From Pseudomonadota bacterium (GTDB lineage Bacteria > Pseudomonadota > Gammaproteobacteria > Steroidobacterales > Steroidobacteraceae), in the NCBI GenBank assembly GCA_023433705.1, contig JAEYUC010000027.1, positions 1-64,000 of the forward strand: a DNA stretch of 64,000 nt, written 5' to 3'. Made by a program: the position numbers and the translations under genes. Below the pieces are notes generated by a model, which saw nothing but the letters and a program-made list of their open reading frames with translations, did no database searches and had not been told where the DNA came from. Below are positions 44,002-52,138 of this stretch, one piece after another; position 1 is the stretch's first letter; each line of letters starts with the position of its first letter.

Positions 44002-44948
44002 GGGACCGCAGCCTCGAGGTCCTGGAAGACTTGCGCAAGTCCGGCGAGCGATGCCGCGTCGCCATCGATGCGCACGACCTCGCGTCCGCGACGCGCGAGC
44101 GCGGTCTCGTAGCGATCCATCAGCTCGTTCGCACCGACGAGGTGTACGGGGGCGTCCGGACCCGAGTGGGCAAACAACGGTAATGCTCCGGCCACGTCGG
44201 TGCCGATCAGCAACCCCGACATCCAGGAAGCCGCTCCCTCCGCCGTAAGTTGTTTGTCGAGCCTGAGACTTCGCGCCTGGAACAGCCGGTGCAGCAGCGG
44301 CACCTCGGGATGACGCGCCGCCTCGACGAGGCCACGATCGAACTCGGCGGGATGATGTGCCGTCGCGGTCGTCGAATCGCGCACGATCACGCTGTGGTCG
44401 CACAGGAGCGCGAACATTTCGCCGGTCGGGACCGTGAGGAATTCCTGTACCACACCGTTGTGCAGCGAAACCCACTTCGTGTGAGTGCCGGGCAGGCAGA
44501 CGAGCTGACGACCCTCGGCAAGCGCCGGCTGCAGCCGCCGGGCGCCGAGCAGCTGGGTTTCCTCGCCGCGCATCACGTCGGGCGCTCCAAGCGGATTCGT
44601 GCACCGCATGCCGGAAATGATGCGCACGCCTTCGCGCGCCTCGACGGTCGAGCTCGCCAGCGCATCGAGCTCCTCGGGGCAGGGTAGATAGGGTGCCTCG
44701 CGCCAGCCGAAGGCCGACCCCACCATCCCGCACATCACCGCTGGAAGCTCTCCATGCGCGCGCAGCCAGTCGGCCGTCAGGTCATCGAATACCTGCGCGA
44801 ATCTGCCGCGCGAACCGGCGGCGCCGGCTCCCTTGCGAATCTCGAGCGCCAATCCGTTCCCGTCGCAGAGCGCCAGCCGCAGGTTGCTCGTGCCCCAGTC
44901 GCCGGCGATGAATGTCGCCTTGCCCGACAGGCCGTCGATGCGGGTCAT
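43998..44948 (-). CDS. dgoK: 2-dehydro-3-deoxygalactonokinase
   Basis: This 316-residue kinase phosphorylates 2-keto-3-deoxygalactonate. It shows FIAGDWGTSNLRLALCD (phosphate 1 motif), CGMVGSAFGW, the MRGEETQLLG block, and CLPGTHTKWVSL, all typical of DgoK. I chose the ATG at 44948, after which the conserved domain begins; the frame extends 22 codons further into the gap. It lies 16 bases downstream of the galactose dehydrogenase gene. Confidence 0.93.
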   Translation of the reverse strand: MTRIDGLSGKATFIAGDWGTSNLRLALCDGNGLALEIRKGAGAAGSRGRFAQVFDDLTADWLRAHGELPAVMCGMVGSAFGWREAPYLPCPEELDALASSTVEAREGVRIISGMRCTNPLGAPDVMRGEETQLLGARRLQPALAEGRQLVCLPGTHTKWVSLHNGVVQEFLTVPTGEMFALLCDHSVIVRDSTTATAHHPAEFDRGLVEAARHPEVPLLHRLFQARSLRLDKQLTAEGAASWMSGLLIGTDVAGALPLFAHSGPDAPVHLVGANELMDRYETALARRGREVVRIDGDAASLAGLAQVFQDLEAAVP

Positions 44949-44964
44949 GGCCCGGATGTTACGT

Positions 44965-45894
44965 TCAGATCTGGTGGGGCGCGACGATGCGTCGTTCACC
45001 GACGAGGAATGCATCCGCGACGAGCTGGAACGGCCGCCAATCCACCTCGGACTTGCCGGCCGCGCACAGCGCCGCGAAGCGCGCGTACAACCGCGGATAT
45101 TCGCCCGCCATGCTTTCGTCGGTGCCGATCATCTTGCCGTCGATCTCGAGGCCGGCGCCGCCGCGGGCTAACTTGAGCCGTCCATCGGTCGTCTCGAGTT
45201 CGATGTCCCAGCTCTGCTCACCCTTCTGGCGGAAGTCGAATTCCGCCGCGATCGCCACGCCTGACGTGGTCCGCAGCGCCACCCTGGCGGCAATCGGCGC
45301 CTGCTGGTTCTCGGGGAATTCGAGCAATGCCTTTTCGACGCTCACCTCGTCGGCCAGCACTTCGGTGAGCAACGACAAGGCATTGATGCCGGGATCGAAC
45401 ACACCGAACCCGCCCGGCTCCCAGATCCAGCGCTGGCCCGGATGCCAGTGGTGAACGTCTTCCTTCCACGTGATCTTTCCGCCGGTGAGCTTGCGCGTGC
45501 GCACCCATTCGCGCGCGGCATCGACGCTCGCCGCGAAACGCGAGTGCCACGTCTGGAATAGCGTGCGGCCGCGGCGTGCGGCTTCGTCGGCCAATAGCGC
45601 GATCTCGCGCGTGGTCGCGGTCGGCGGCTTCTCGAGCATGACGTGTTTGCCCGCGCGCAATGCGAGCAAGGCCGCATCGAAGTGCGCCTGTGGCGGCGTG
45701 CAGATGGAAATGCAGTCGAGATCCGGCACGCCCGCGAGCATCGCCGCGAGGTCGGGATAGTTCGCGACGCCATCGACGTTCGCATTGCGGCTCGCGCAGG
45801 CGACGAGCTGGAATCTCACATCGGCGCGCAATGCGGGAATGTGCTGGTCGCGCGCGATCTTGCCTATGCCGACGAGGGCCAGTCGCAGGGGCAT
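44965..45894 (-). CDS. Gfo/Idh/MocA oxidoreductase, probable D-galactose 1-dehydrogenase
   Basis: This 309-residue protein has the Rossmann N-terminus LALVGIGKIARDQHIPAL and the family motif LEKPPTATTREI with the catalytic lysine. It also has a C-terminal GFO domain (WIWEPGGFGVFDPGINALSL, with the WHPGQRW segment). These features and the location next to dgoK and dgoA point to D-galactose 1-dehydrogenase, the first step of the De Ley-Doudoroff pathway. A galactonolactonase and galactonate dehydratase are not in the window. Related enzymes act on other aldoses, so substrate assignment is inference from context. Confidence 0.85.
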   Translation of the reverse strand: MPLRLALVGIGKIARDQHIPALRADVRFQLVACASRNANVDGVANYPDLAAMLAGVPDLDCISICTPPQAHFDAALLALRAGKHVMLEKPPTATTREIALLADEAARRGRTLFQTWHSRFAASVDAAREWVRTRKLTGGKITWKEDVHHWHPGQRWIWEPGGFGVFDPGINALSLLTEVLADEVSVEKALLEFPENQQAPIAARVALRTTSGVAIAAEFDFRQKGEQSWDIELETTDGRLKLARGGAGLEIDGKMIGTDESMAGEYPRLYARFAALCAAGKSEVDWRPFQLVADAFLVGERRIVAPHQI

Positions 45895-45985
45895 GTTCAG
45901 GACTTCACCGCTTCGCTCGAGACCACATCGACCCGCATGGAACCGATACCTCCGCTGAACGCACGGGCGTTCATCACTTCGGCTC

Positions 45986-46783
45986 CTACGCTACCACGTC
46001 CTCGAGCAGATCTTGAGGCTCGGGCGTTTCCTCGACCCCGAGTTCCTTGAGGATCTTCACGCGCAGCGCCTGGGCTTCCGGACTCGAGACGCGCCGCGGA
46101 TGCGGAATGTTGACGTCGAACGAAGCCTGGATTCGCGTGGGTCGCGGGCTCAGGACGAGGATCCGGTCGGCCAGGTGGATGGCCTCCTCGACGTCGTGCG
46201 TGATCAGCAGCACCGTGTGCCGTTCCTTCGCGAGGATGCGCAGCAGCTCGTTCTGCATGCGCAGGCTCATGAGTGCGTCGAGCGCCGAGAACGGCTCGTC
46301 CATGTAGAGGATCTCGGGCTTCACGACGAGCGCGCGGGCGATCTCGCAGCGCTTCAGCATGCCGCCCGAAAGTTCGTGCGGATAATTGTTCTCGAAGCCC
46401 TTGAGGCCGACCAGGTCGGCATACTCGCGCGCGAGCTGCTCGCGTTCCGGCAGCTCGTCGGGCAGACCGAACAACACGTTCTGCCGCACCGTGAGCCACG
46501 GAAACACCGAGCCTTGCTGCGTGATCAGGACGCCATTCTTGTTGGGCTCGGTGCGCGGCTTGCCGTCGATGAGCACGGCGCCGGTGTCCGGCTGGAGAAA
46601 CCCGCTGATGATGTTCATCAGCGTGGTCTTGCCGCAGCCCGAGGGTCCGACGATGGCGACGAACTCGCTGTCGCGCACGTCGAAGGTGAGGTCGGAGATC
46701 ACTTCCAGGGTGCGGCCGTCCTTCTCGAACGATTTGCGCACGCCCTGCAGCGAGATCTTGGGAATTGCGTTCTTAGTGGGCAT
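45986..46783 (-). CDS. ABC importer ATPase (nitrate/sulfonate type)
   Basis: This 265-residue protein is the ATP-binding subunit of an SsuB/NrtD-like importer. Walker A is GPSGCGKTTLMN, the Q-loop is LITQQGSVFPWLTV, and Walker B is EILYMDEPFSALD. The signature reads LSGGMLKRCEIARAL, an unusual version of the usual LSGGMRQRV. The H-loop is LLITHDVEEAI. It overlaps its permease gene by 11 bases and is the last gene of the importer operon. Confidence 0.93.
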   Translation of the reverse strand: MPTKNAIPKISLQGVRKSFEKDGRTLEVISDLTFDVRDSEFVAIVGPSGCGKTTLMNIISGFLQPDTGAVLIDGKPRTEPNKNGVLITQQGSVFPWLTVRQNVLFGLPDELPEREQLAREYADLVGLKGFENNYPHELSGGMLKRCEIARALVVKPEILYMDEPFSALDALMSLRMQNELLRILAKERHTVLLITHDVEEAIHLADRILVLSPRPTRIQASFDVNIPHPRRVSSPEAQALRVKILKELGVEETPEPQDLLEDVVA

Positions 46784-47531
46784 AACGCCACCTCACGATC
46801 TTCATGCCTTCGAGCAGGCGAGTGATGCCGTCCAGCGCGAGGCCGATGAGGCCGATGATGATCATGCCGGCGATCACGAGGTCGTAGCGATTACCGGCAT
46901 TGCGCGCGTCCATGATCATGTAGCCCAGGCCCGAGCGCAGCGCGATCATCTCCGCGGCCACGACCACGAGCCACGCCACGCCGAGGCCGATGCGCATGCC
47001 CGTGATGATCTGCGGCAACGACGCCGGCAGGATCACCTGGAAGAAGAACTTGCCGCGCGGTACGTCGAAGTTGTCCGCCGCGCGCAGGAAGCGTTTCTCG
47101 ATGGTGTGCACGCCCACGGTGGTCTGCACGATCATCGGGAACACCGAGGCGATGAAGATCAGGTAGATGGCGGAAGCATTGCCCACGCCGAACCAGAGGA
47201 TCGCGATCGGGATCCAGGCGATCGGCGAGATCGGCCGCAGGATCTGGAAGATCGGGTTCATCGTGACGAAAGCGCCGTGCACGCGGCCCATCCACAGTCC
47301 CAGCGGAATGGCGAGCAGCACCGCGAGCCCGAACCCGGCGCCCACGCGCATGAGCGACGAACCGATGTGTTCCCAGAGACTGCCGTCCCGCGCCAGCTCC
47401 AGCGTGCCTTCGACCACTCTCTGTGGCGTCGGAAAAATCACGCTCTTCGTGACGATCACCGTGATCCACCACACCGCGACGAGCACCGCCGCGACGACGA
47501 TGGACGGCAATGAATGCCTGAGACCTTTCAT
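46773..47531 (-). CDS. ABC importer permease (nitrate/sulfonate type)
   Basis: This 252-residue inner-membrane permease of the SsuC/TauC family has about six hydrophobic segments. The cytoplasmic coupling loop is FDVPRGKFFFQVILPASLPQIITGMRIGLGVAW-like, with its core at about residues 155-187. It lies 18 bases after the cupredoxin-like gene and overlaps the ATPase gene. The operon order puts two redox or copper-type genes between the binding protein and the permease. Confidence 0.92.
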   Translation of the reverse strand: MKGLRHSLPSIVVAAVLVAVWWITVIVTKSVIFPTPQRVVEGTLELARDGSLWEHIGSSLMRVGAGFGLAVLLAIPLGLWMGRVHGAFVTMNPIFQILRPISPIAWIPIAILWFGVGNASAIYLIFIASVFPMIVQTTVGVHTIEKRFLRAADNFDVPRGKFFFQVILPASLPQIITGMRIGLGVAWLVVVAAEMIALRSGLGYMIMDARNAGNRYDLVIAGMIIIGLIGLALDGITRLLEGMKIVRWRYAH

Positions 47532-47549
47532 CGTTGTCGTTCTCCAGTC

Positions 47550-47969
47550 CTAACTATTCCGCCAGTGCCGCAGGCGCCAGCGGATCTTCTGCCACGGCCA
47601 CGACGGCCGCTCCTCGACGATCACCACCATCTGCCCGCTCGAGTGAGCCGTGCAGTCGAAGTAGTTTTCCGAAGCCACCTCGAACGGCAGCCGGAAACTC
47701 TGCCCCGGCATGAGGATCGTCGGCCCGAACTGTTGCGGCACTTCGTCGAGATTGCGCAGCAGCAGCACGTCGTTCACGCCCAGCGTCAGCACGATGGTCG
47801 ACGGCAGGATGTCCACCAGGTCGCCGGCCGCGCGCCGCGCGTAGGTGCCGCGCGGGATCTCGAACAGCTCCTCGCGCGAATCGCTCTCGATGGGCGCGAA
47901 TCCGGCCCACGCGACGACCGCGAGCACCGGCGCGAGCGCCGCGGCGAACCACCACTTCCGCCTGTTCAT
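47550..47969 (-). CDS. cupredoxin-like exported protein lacking one His ligand
   Basis: This 139-residue protein has an N-terminal membrane anchor or signal (KWWFAAALAPVLAVVAWAGF). A beta-sandwich pattern follows: IVLTLGVNDVLLLRNLD, QFGPTILMPGQSFRLPF, and YFDCTAHSSGQMVVIVE. Cys106, His109 and Met114 sit where type-1 copper ligands occur (C-x2-H-x4-M). The expected first His before the FGP segment is Gln79/Gln80 here. It may bind copper differently or serve as a chaperone. It overlaps the SCO gene by four bases, which supports a copper or thiol theme. The family call is by eye. Confidence 0.7.
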   Translation of the reverse strand: MNRRKWWFAAALAPVLAVVAWAGFAPIESDSREELFEIPRGTYARRAAGDLVDILPSTIVLTLGVNDVLLLRNLDEVPQQFGPTILMPGQSFRLPFEVASENYFDCTAHSSGQMVVIVEERPSWPWQKIRWRLRHWRNS

Positions 47970-48577
47970 GAACGCAGCAGGATGCGGAGGTCATGCACGA
48001 AATCGTCGGCGCCGCGGCCGTAGGGCATCACCGCGCGAAGTCCGCCCTGGCGATCGATCAGGTAGATGGACGACGAATGACCGAAGGTGAAGCCACCGTT
48101 GTCGAACGTGATCTTCTTCGAGGAGACGCCGTAGCGTTTCTGGGCGGCATCGATCTGCGCCTGCGTTCCCACGCCGCCGACGAACGTCGGATCGAACGCG
48201 CCGAGATATTTCTTCATGCGCTCGGCGGTGTCGCGTTCCGGATCCACCGTCACGTACACCACCTGCACATTCTCGGCTTCGGCGCCGAGCTTGCGGCGCG
48301 CGCCCGCGAGCGTCGCCAGCGTGATCGGGCAGACCTCGCCGCAGGAACTGAACCCGAATGCCAGCATCACCACCTTGCCACGGTAGTTGGCCAGGTCGAG
48401 CGGACGACCGTCGGTGCCCTGGAGTTTCAGCTCCGGTGCTTTCATGACCGGGCTCAGCACGCCTGCCTTGAGTTCGGGCCGGGCCGCGGGCCTGGCGGCC
48501 GGCTCGGCGAACGACAACGAGACCGCCAGCATCATCACCAGCGGCAGCAGCGCCTTCTTCGCATGCATGGGCTTCAT
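47966..48577 (-). CDS. SCO1/SenC family copper/thiol protein
   Basis: This 203-residue exported thioredoxin-fold protein has the SCO copper site: Cys79 and Cys83 in FSSCGEVCP, and His167 in GGFTFGHSSSIY. A signal peptide (LLPLVMMLAVSLSFA) precedes it. VVYVTVDPERDTAERMKKYL is also typical. SCO proteins load the CuA site of cytochrome oxidase or act as thiol reductases. Here it is embedded in an ABC importer operon, 10 kb away from the cox genes. The ATGA start overlaps the binding-protein stop. Confidence 0.93.
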   Translation of the reverse strand: MKPMHAKKALLPLVMMLAVSLSFAEPAARPAARPELKAGVLSPVMKAPELKLQGTDGRPLDLANYRGKVVMLAFGFSSCGEVCPITLATLAGARRKLGAEAENVQVVYVTVDPERDTAERMKKYLGAFDPTFVGGVGTQAQIDAAQKRYGVSSKKITFDNGGFTFGHSSSIYLIDRQGGLRAVMPYGRGADDFVHDLRILLRS

Positions 48578-49599
48578 ATGGGCATGGGCGCCGCCTGCGC
48601 CTTCTTCACGAAGCTGTCGTCGATGTACTTCTCGTACGGAATCGGGTGCTTGATCGTTCCCGCCTGGATCGACAGATGCATGAGGTCGTCGAATTCCTCG
48701 GGGATCATGCGCAGATCGCCGTAGGTCACGCGGTCCGTCGGGTTCTCCATCACGAACTGCAGGATCTTCGGATCCTGGTTGAAGAAGCTGCGGCCCGAGG
48801 CGATGGTCACCGCCTTGTCGCGGTTGGCCTTGGACTCGTCGAGCCAGTTGCCCGATCCCTGGATCTGGTTCACGAGGTCCTGGACCATCTCGGGCTGCGA
48901 CTGGATGAGCTCCTCGCGCACGGTGAGACAGCAGCAGATGTAGTTGCGCCACTCGTCGCGCGTCATCCGCAGCACGCGGGCATAACCGGCGCTCTGCGCG
49001 GCCGCGCCGAACGGTTCACCCGTGCAGTACGCGTCGACCGCGTCCGCATACAACGCGGCGGGCATGTCCGGCGGCGGCATCTCCACGATCTCGAATTCGC
49101 TCGCCTGCAGGTTCTCGCGCTCGAGCATCTTGCGCAGGAACAGGAAGTCCACGGCGAATCGGCTCGGGATCGCGACGCGCTTGCCCTTGAGATCCGAAAA
49201 TTTCTGGTACGGCGAATTCGTCTTGACCATGATCACCGCGCCCGAGCGGTGACCCAGCGACACGATCTTCACCGGAATGTTCTTGTCGGCGAGGTCCATG
49301 ACCAGCGGCGCGAGCATGTAGCCCGCCTGGATACGACCCGCCATCAGCGATTCCTTGATCTCGGGCCAGCCGCTGTACTTGCTGTACGAGTAACGGAACA
49401 CGTTCGCCGACTGGCCCTGCTCGATCGCGCGATTCTTCCCCACGCAGGCCACGGGCAGCGTGAGGTTGCAGGTCACCGGCAATCCACCTACCTCGAGGAC
49501 GCCGCCATCCGCGCCACCCGAGCAGCCGCTCAACGACAGCGGCAACGCCGCGGCCATGGCGCCCTGGATGAGGTGACGGCGATTGAGGATGACGCTCAC
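48574..49599 (-). CDS. ABC importer substrate-binding lipoprotein (NrtA/SsuA-like)
   Basis: This 341-residue protein has a twin-arginine signal (NRRHLIQGAMAA) ending in a lipobox (LSLSGC, Cys26). The periplasmic binding-protein fold includes IKESLMAGRIQAGYMLAPLV, FSDLKGKRVAIPSR and YCTGEPFGAAA, as in nitrate/sulfonate/thiamine-precursor binders. It is unusually rich in cysteine for the family: Cys44, Cys52, Cys192 and a Cys222-223-224 triplet in YICCCLTVRE. The ligand is unknown. It is the first gene of the importer operon, divergent from a GMC oxidoreductase. Confidence 0.88.
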   Translation of the reverse strand: MSVILNRRHLIQGAMAAALPLSLSGCSGGADGGVLEVGGLPVTCNLTLPVACVGKNRAIEQGQSANVFRYSYSKYSGWPEIKESLMAGRIQAGYMLAPLVMDLADKNIPVKIVSLGHRSGAVIMVKTNSPYQKFSDLKGKRVAIPSRFAVDFLFLRKMLERENLQASEFEIVEMPPPDMPAALYADAVDAYCTGEPFGAAAQSAGYARVLRMTRDEWRNYICCCLTVREELIQSQPEMVQDLVNQIQGSGNWLDESKANRDKAVTIASGRSFFNQDPKILQFVMENPTDRVTYGDLRMIPEEFDDLMHLSIQAGTIKHPIPYEKYIDDSFVKKAQAAPMPI

Positions 49600-49713
49600 G
49601 GATGTGGGTTTGCCGGCTTGGCCGGTCTATAGAGGATGCCCGGAGACTAGCGGACCCCTGCATAGCTTTCGTCTATGACTCCGTGCATCACCGCACCTAG
49701 AATCGGCCCCACC

Positions 49714-51495
49714 ATGCCATTCATTTCCGCCGGCGACGCCGACAAGAACGCATACGACGTAATCGTGGTGGGCTCCGGGGCGGCGGGCGGCCAGACGGCC
49801 TACACGCTGACCATGGAGGGCGCCAGGGTCCTCATGCTCGAGGCGGGCCGACGCTACGAGCCCGCCGTCGAGACCCCGATGATGCAGACCAGCGCCGACG
49901 CGCCGCTGCGCGGCTCGGGCACCCCGGAGAAACCCTTCGGGTTCTGGGACGCCACCATCGATGGCGGCTGGCAGGTTCCGGGCGAACCTTATACGAGCGC
50001 CTCGGACGACCCGGCCCGCCAGTTCCAGTGGTGGCGCGCGCGCATGCTCGGCGGCCGCACCAATCACTGGGGCCGCATCTCCCTGCGCAACGGCGCGTAC
50101 GACTTCAAGCCGCGCACGCGCGACGGACTCGGCTTCGACTGGCCGCTGGACTACCCGGATCTCGCGCCGTACTACGACAAGGTCGAGATGCTCATCGGTG
50201 TGTACGGCGGCGACGAGGACCTCGAGAACACACCGCGCTCGTCGAAGGGCGTGCTGCTGCCGCCGCCCAAGCCGCGCGTCAGCGACCTGCTGATCCAGCA
50301 GCGCGCCGGTCGACTCGGCGTGCCCGTGATCCCGATGCATCGCGCGGTGCTCACCACGCGCCTCGATCACAAGCGGCTGCCGAAGCTGCTGCATCCGGGC
50401 AACGCGAAGGCGCAGGCCATCCTCGCGGCGGACATGGAAAAGCGCACCGCGTGTTTCTGGGCCACCCCGTGCGGCCGCGGCTGCTCGATCCGGGCTAACT
50501 ACCAGTCGACGACCGTGCACATTCCGCCCGCCTTGGACACCGGCAATCTCGACATCGTCACGGACGCCATGGTTCGCGCGGTCACGAAGCGCAAGGACGG
50601 ACAGGCCGAGGGCGTCATCTACATCGATCGCAAGACCGGCGCCGAGCATCGCGTGAAGGCGCGCATCGTCGTGCTGGCCGCGAGCGCGCTCGAGTCCGTG
50701 CGCATCCTGCTCAATTCCGGCGTCGCGAACTCGAGCGGCAAGGTCGGCAAATACATCATGGACACGGTGGGCGCCGGCATCGGTGGCCAGGTGCCGCTTC
50801 TCGAGAACATGCCGCTGCACAACGAAGACGGCGCGGACTTCGGACACCTGTACTCGCCGTGGTGGCTGTACAAGGAACAGCTCGCCGGGAAGCTGGGCTT
50901 CGCGCGCGGTTATCACTTCGAATTCGGCGGCGGACGACGCATGCCGGAGATGGGCACCGCGGCCGGGCTCGAATGGCTCACGGGCGGCAGCTACGGGCGC
51001 AAGTTCAAGGAGGACGCGCGCCGCTATTACGGCTCGTTCGTCTGGTTCTCGGGCCGCGGCGAGATGATCCCGAACGAGGATTGTTACGCCGAGCTCGATC
51101 CGAACGTGAAGGACCGCTTCGGAATTCCGGTGCTGCGCTTTCACTGGAAGTGGTCGCCGCACGAGATCGGGCAGGCCGAGCACATGGAGAAGATGGGCGC
51201 CGAGATCATCGAGGCGATGGGCGGCCGGCTGCCGCGCAAGCCGCAGTCGGGCGAGAAGGCGATCAAGCAGGGCGGCGTGATCATTCACGAAGTCGGCGGC
51301 GCCATCATGGGCAACGATCCGAAGACTTCCGTGACGAACAGCTACGGCCAGACGTGGGACATGAAGAACCTGTTCATCACCGACGGCGCGACGCTGTGTT
51401 CCAACGCCGACAAGAACCCGACGCTCACGATCATGGCGCTGGCCTGGCGCGCGTCGGATCACATGCTCGCGCTGATGAAGCGGAAGGAAGTCTGA
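49714..51495 (+). CDS. GMC-family oxidoreductase (sugar dehydrogenase large subunit)
   Basis: This 593-residue FAD enzyme has the dinucleotide-binding VIVVGSGAAGGQTAYTL near residue 16, MLGGRTNHWGR (GMC substrate/FAD segment), VVLAASALESVRILLNS, and the C-terminal HEVGGAIMGNDP and NADKNPTLTIMALAW blocks. It resembles the flavoprotein subunit of membrane-bound gluconate or sorbitol dehydrogenases. The ATG at 49714 begins just before the FAD domain; another in-frame ATG is 39 bases upstream. Subunit 3 follows two bases later. Confidence 0.92.
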   Translation: MPFISAGDADKNAYDVIVVGSGAAGGQTAYTLTMEGARVLMLEAGRRYEPAVETPMMQTSADAPLRGSGTPEKPFGFWDATIDGGWQVPGEPYTSASDDPARQFQWWRARMLGGRTNHWGRISLRNGAYDFKPRTRDGLGFDWPLDYPDLAPYYDKVEMLIGVYGGDEDLENTPRSSKGVLLPPPKPRVSDLLIQQRAGRLGVPVIPMHRAVLTTRLDHKRLPKLLHPGNAKAQAILAADMEKRTACFWATPCGRGCSIRANYQSTTVHIPPALDTGNLDIVTDAMVRAVTKRKDGQAEGVIYIDRKTGAEHRVKARIVVLAASALESVRILLNSGVANSSGKVGKYIMDTVGAGIGGQVPLLENMPLHNEDGADFGHLYSPWWLYKEQLAGKLGFARGYHFEFGGGRRMPEMGTAAGLEWLTGGSYGRKFKEDARRYYGSFVWFSGRGEMIPNEDCYAELDPNVKDRFGIPVLRFHWKWSPHEIGQAEHMEKMGAEIIEAMGGRLPRKPQSGEKAIKQGGVIIHEVGGAIMGNDPKTSVTNSYGQTWDMKNLFITDGATLCSNADKNPTLTIMALAWRASDHMLALMKRKEV

Positions 51496-51497
51496 AC

Positions 51498-52124
51498 ATG
51501 GACCGGCGCACCTCGATCAAGTGGATGCTGGCCGTCGCCGCGGCGACGCAGTCGCTGCGGCTGCAGGCGGGCGAGGCGCTCGCGCGCGACGTCGCAGCGG
51601 GCCAGGCCGGCTACGGCACGGATCCGGATCTCATGAAGGAGTGGAAGCCGGGCGGACCCTGGCCGCTCACGCTTTCGGAAGGCGCGCGGCTGACTACCGC
51701 GGCGCTCTGCGATCTCATCATCCCGGCCGACGACGTATCGCCGGCGGCCTCGGCTGTCGGCGTGGTCGATTTCATCGACGAGTGGATCAGCGCCCCGTAT
51801 CCGCAGCAGCGCGGCGACCGCGAGATCGTGCTCGCGGGCCTCGCGTGGATCGAGGACGAATCGCAAAAGCGGTTCGGCAAGGCTTTTCACGCGGTGCTTG
51901 ACGCGCAGCGCGCCGCCATCGCCGACGACATCCGCTCACCGGCGACTGCCGCGCCGCAATTCACGACGGCGGCGAAATTCTTCGCGAAGTTCCGCGACCT
52001 CACCGCCGGCGGGTTCTACACGACGCCGATCGGCATGAAGGACATCGGGTATACCGGCAACGTGCCGCTGGAAAGATTCGATGGACCGCCGCTCGAGGCG
52101 CTGAAGAAGGCCGGGCTCGCCTGA
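51498..52124 (+). CDS. gluconate 2-dehydrogenase subunit 3-like protein
   Basis: This 208-residue protein has a twin-arginine signal (MDRRTSIKWMLAVAAATQ) and the family core LCDLIIPADDVSPAASAVGV with VDFIDEWIS. In the known three-subunit dehydrogenases, this small subunit carries the flavoprotein through the Tat pathway. The cytochrome c subunit that usually completes the operon is absent. Confidence 0.9.
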   Translation: MDRRTSIKWMLAVAAATQSLRLQAGEALARDVAAGQAGYGTDPDLMKEWKPGGPWPLTLSEGARLTTAALCDLIIPADDVSPAASAVGVVDFIDEWISAPYPQQRGDREIVLAGLAWIEDESQKRFGKAFHAVLDAQRAAIADDIRSPATAAPQFTTAAKFFAKFRDLTAGGFYTTPIGMKDIGYTGNVPLERFDGPPLEALKKAGLA

Positions 52125-52138
52125 GTCAGGCCCCGCGC

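Noticed and set aside
45897..45976. 25-codon frame (MNARAFSGGIGS...) just upstream of the galactose dehydrogenase
   Set aside because: It has a good distance for a leader peptide but no ribosome site, no regulatory codon pattern and no recognisable homology. It could be a gene remnant, but I cannot support it.
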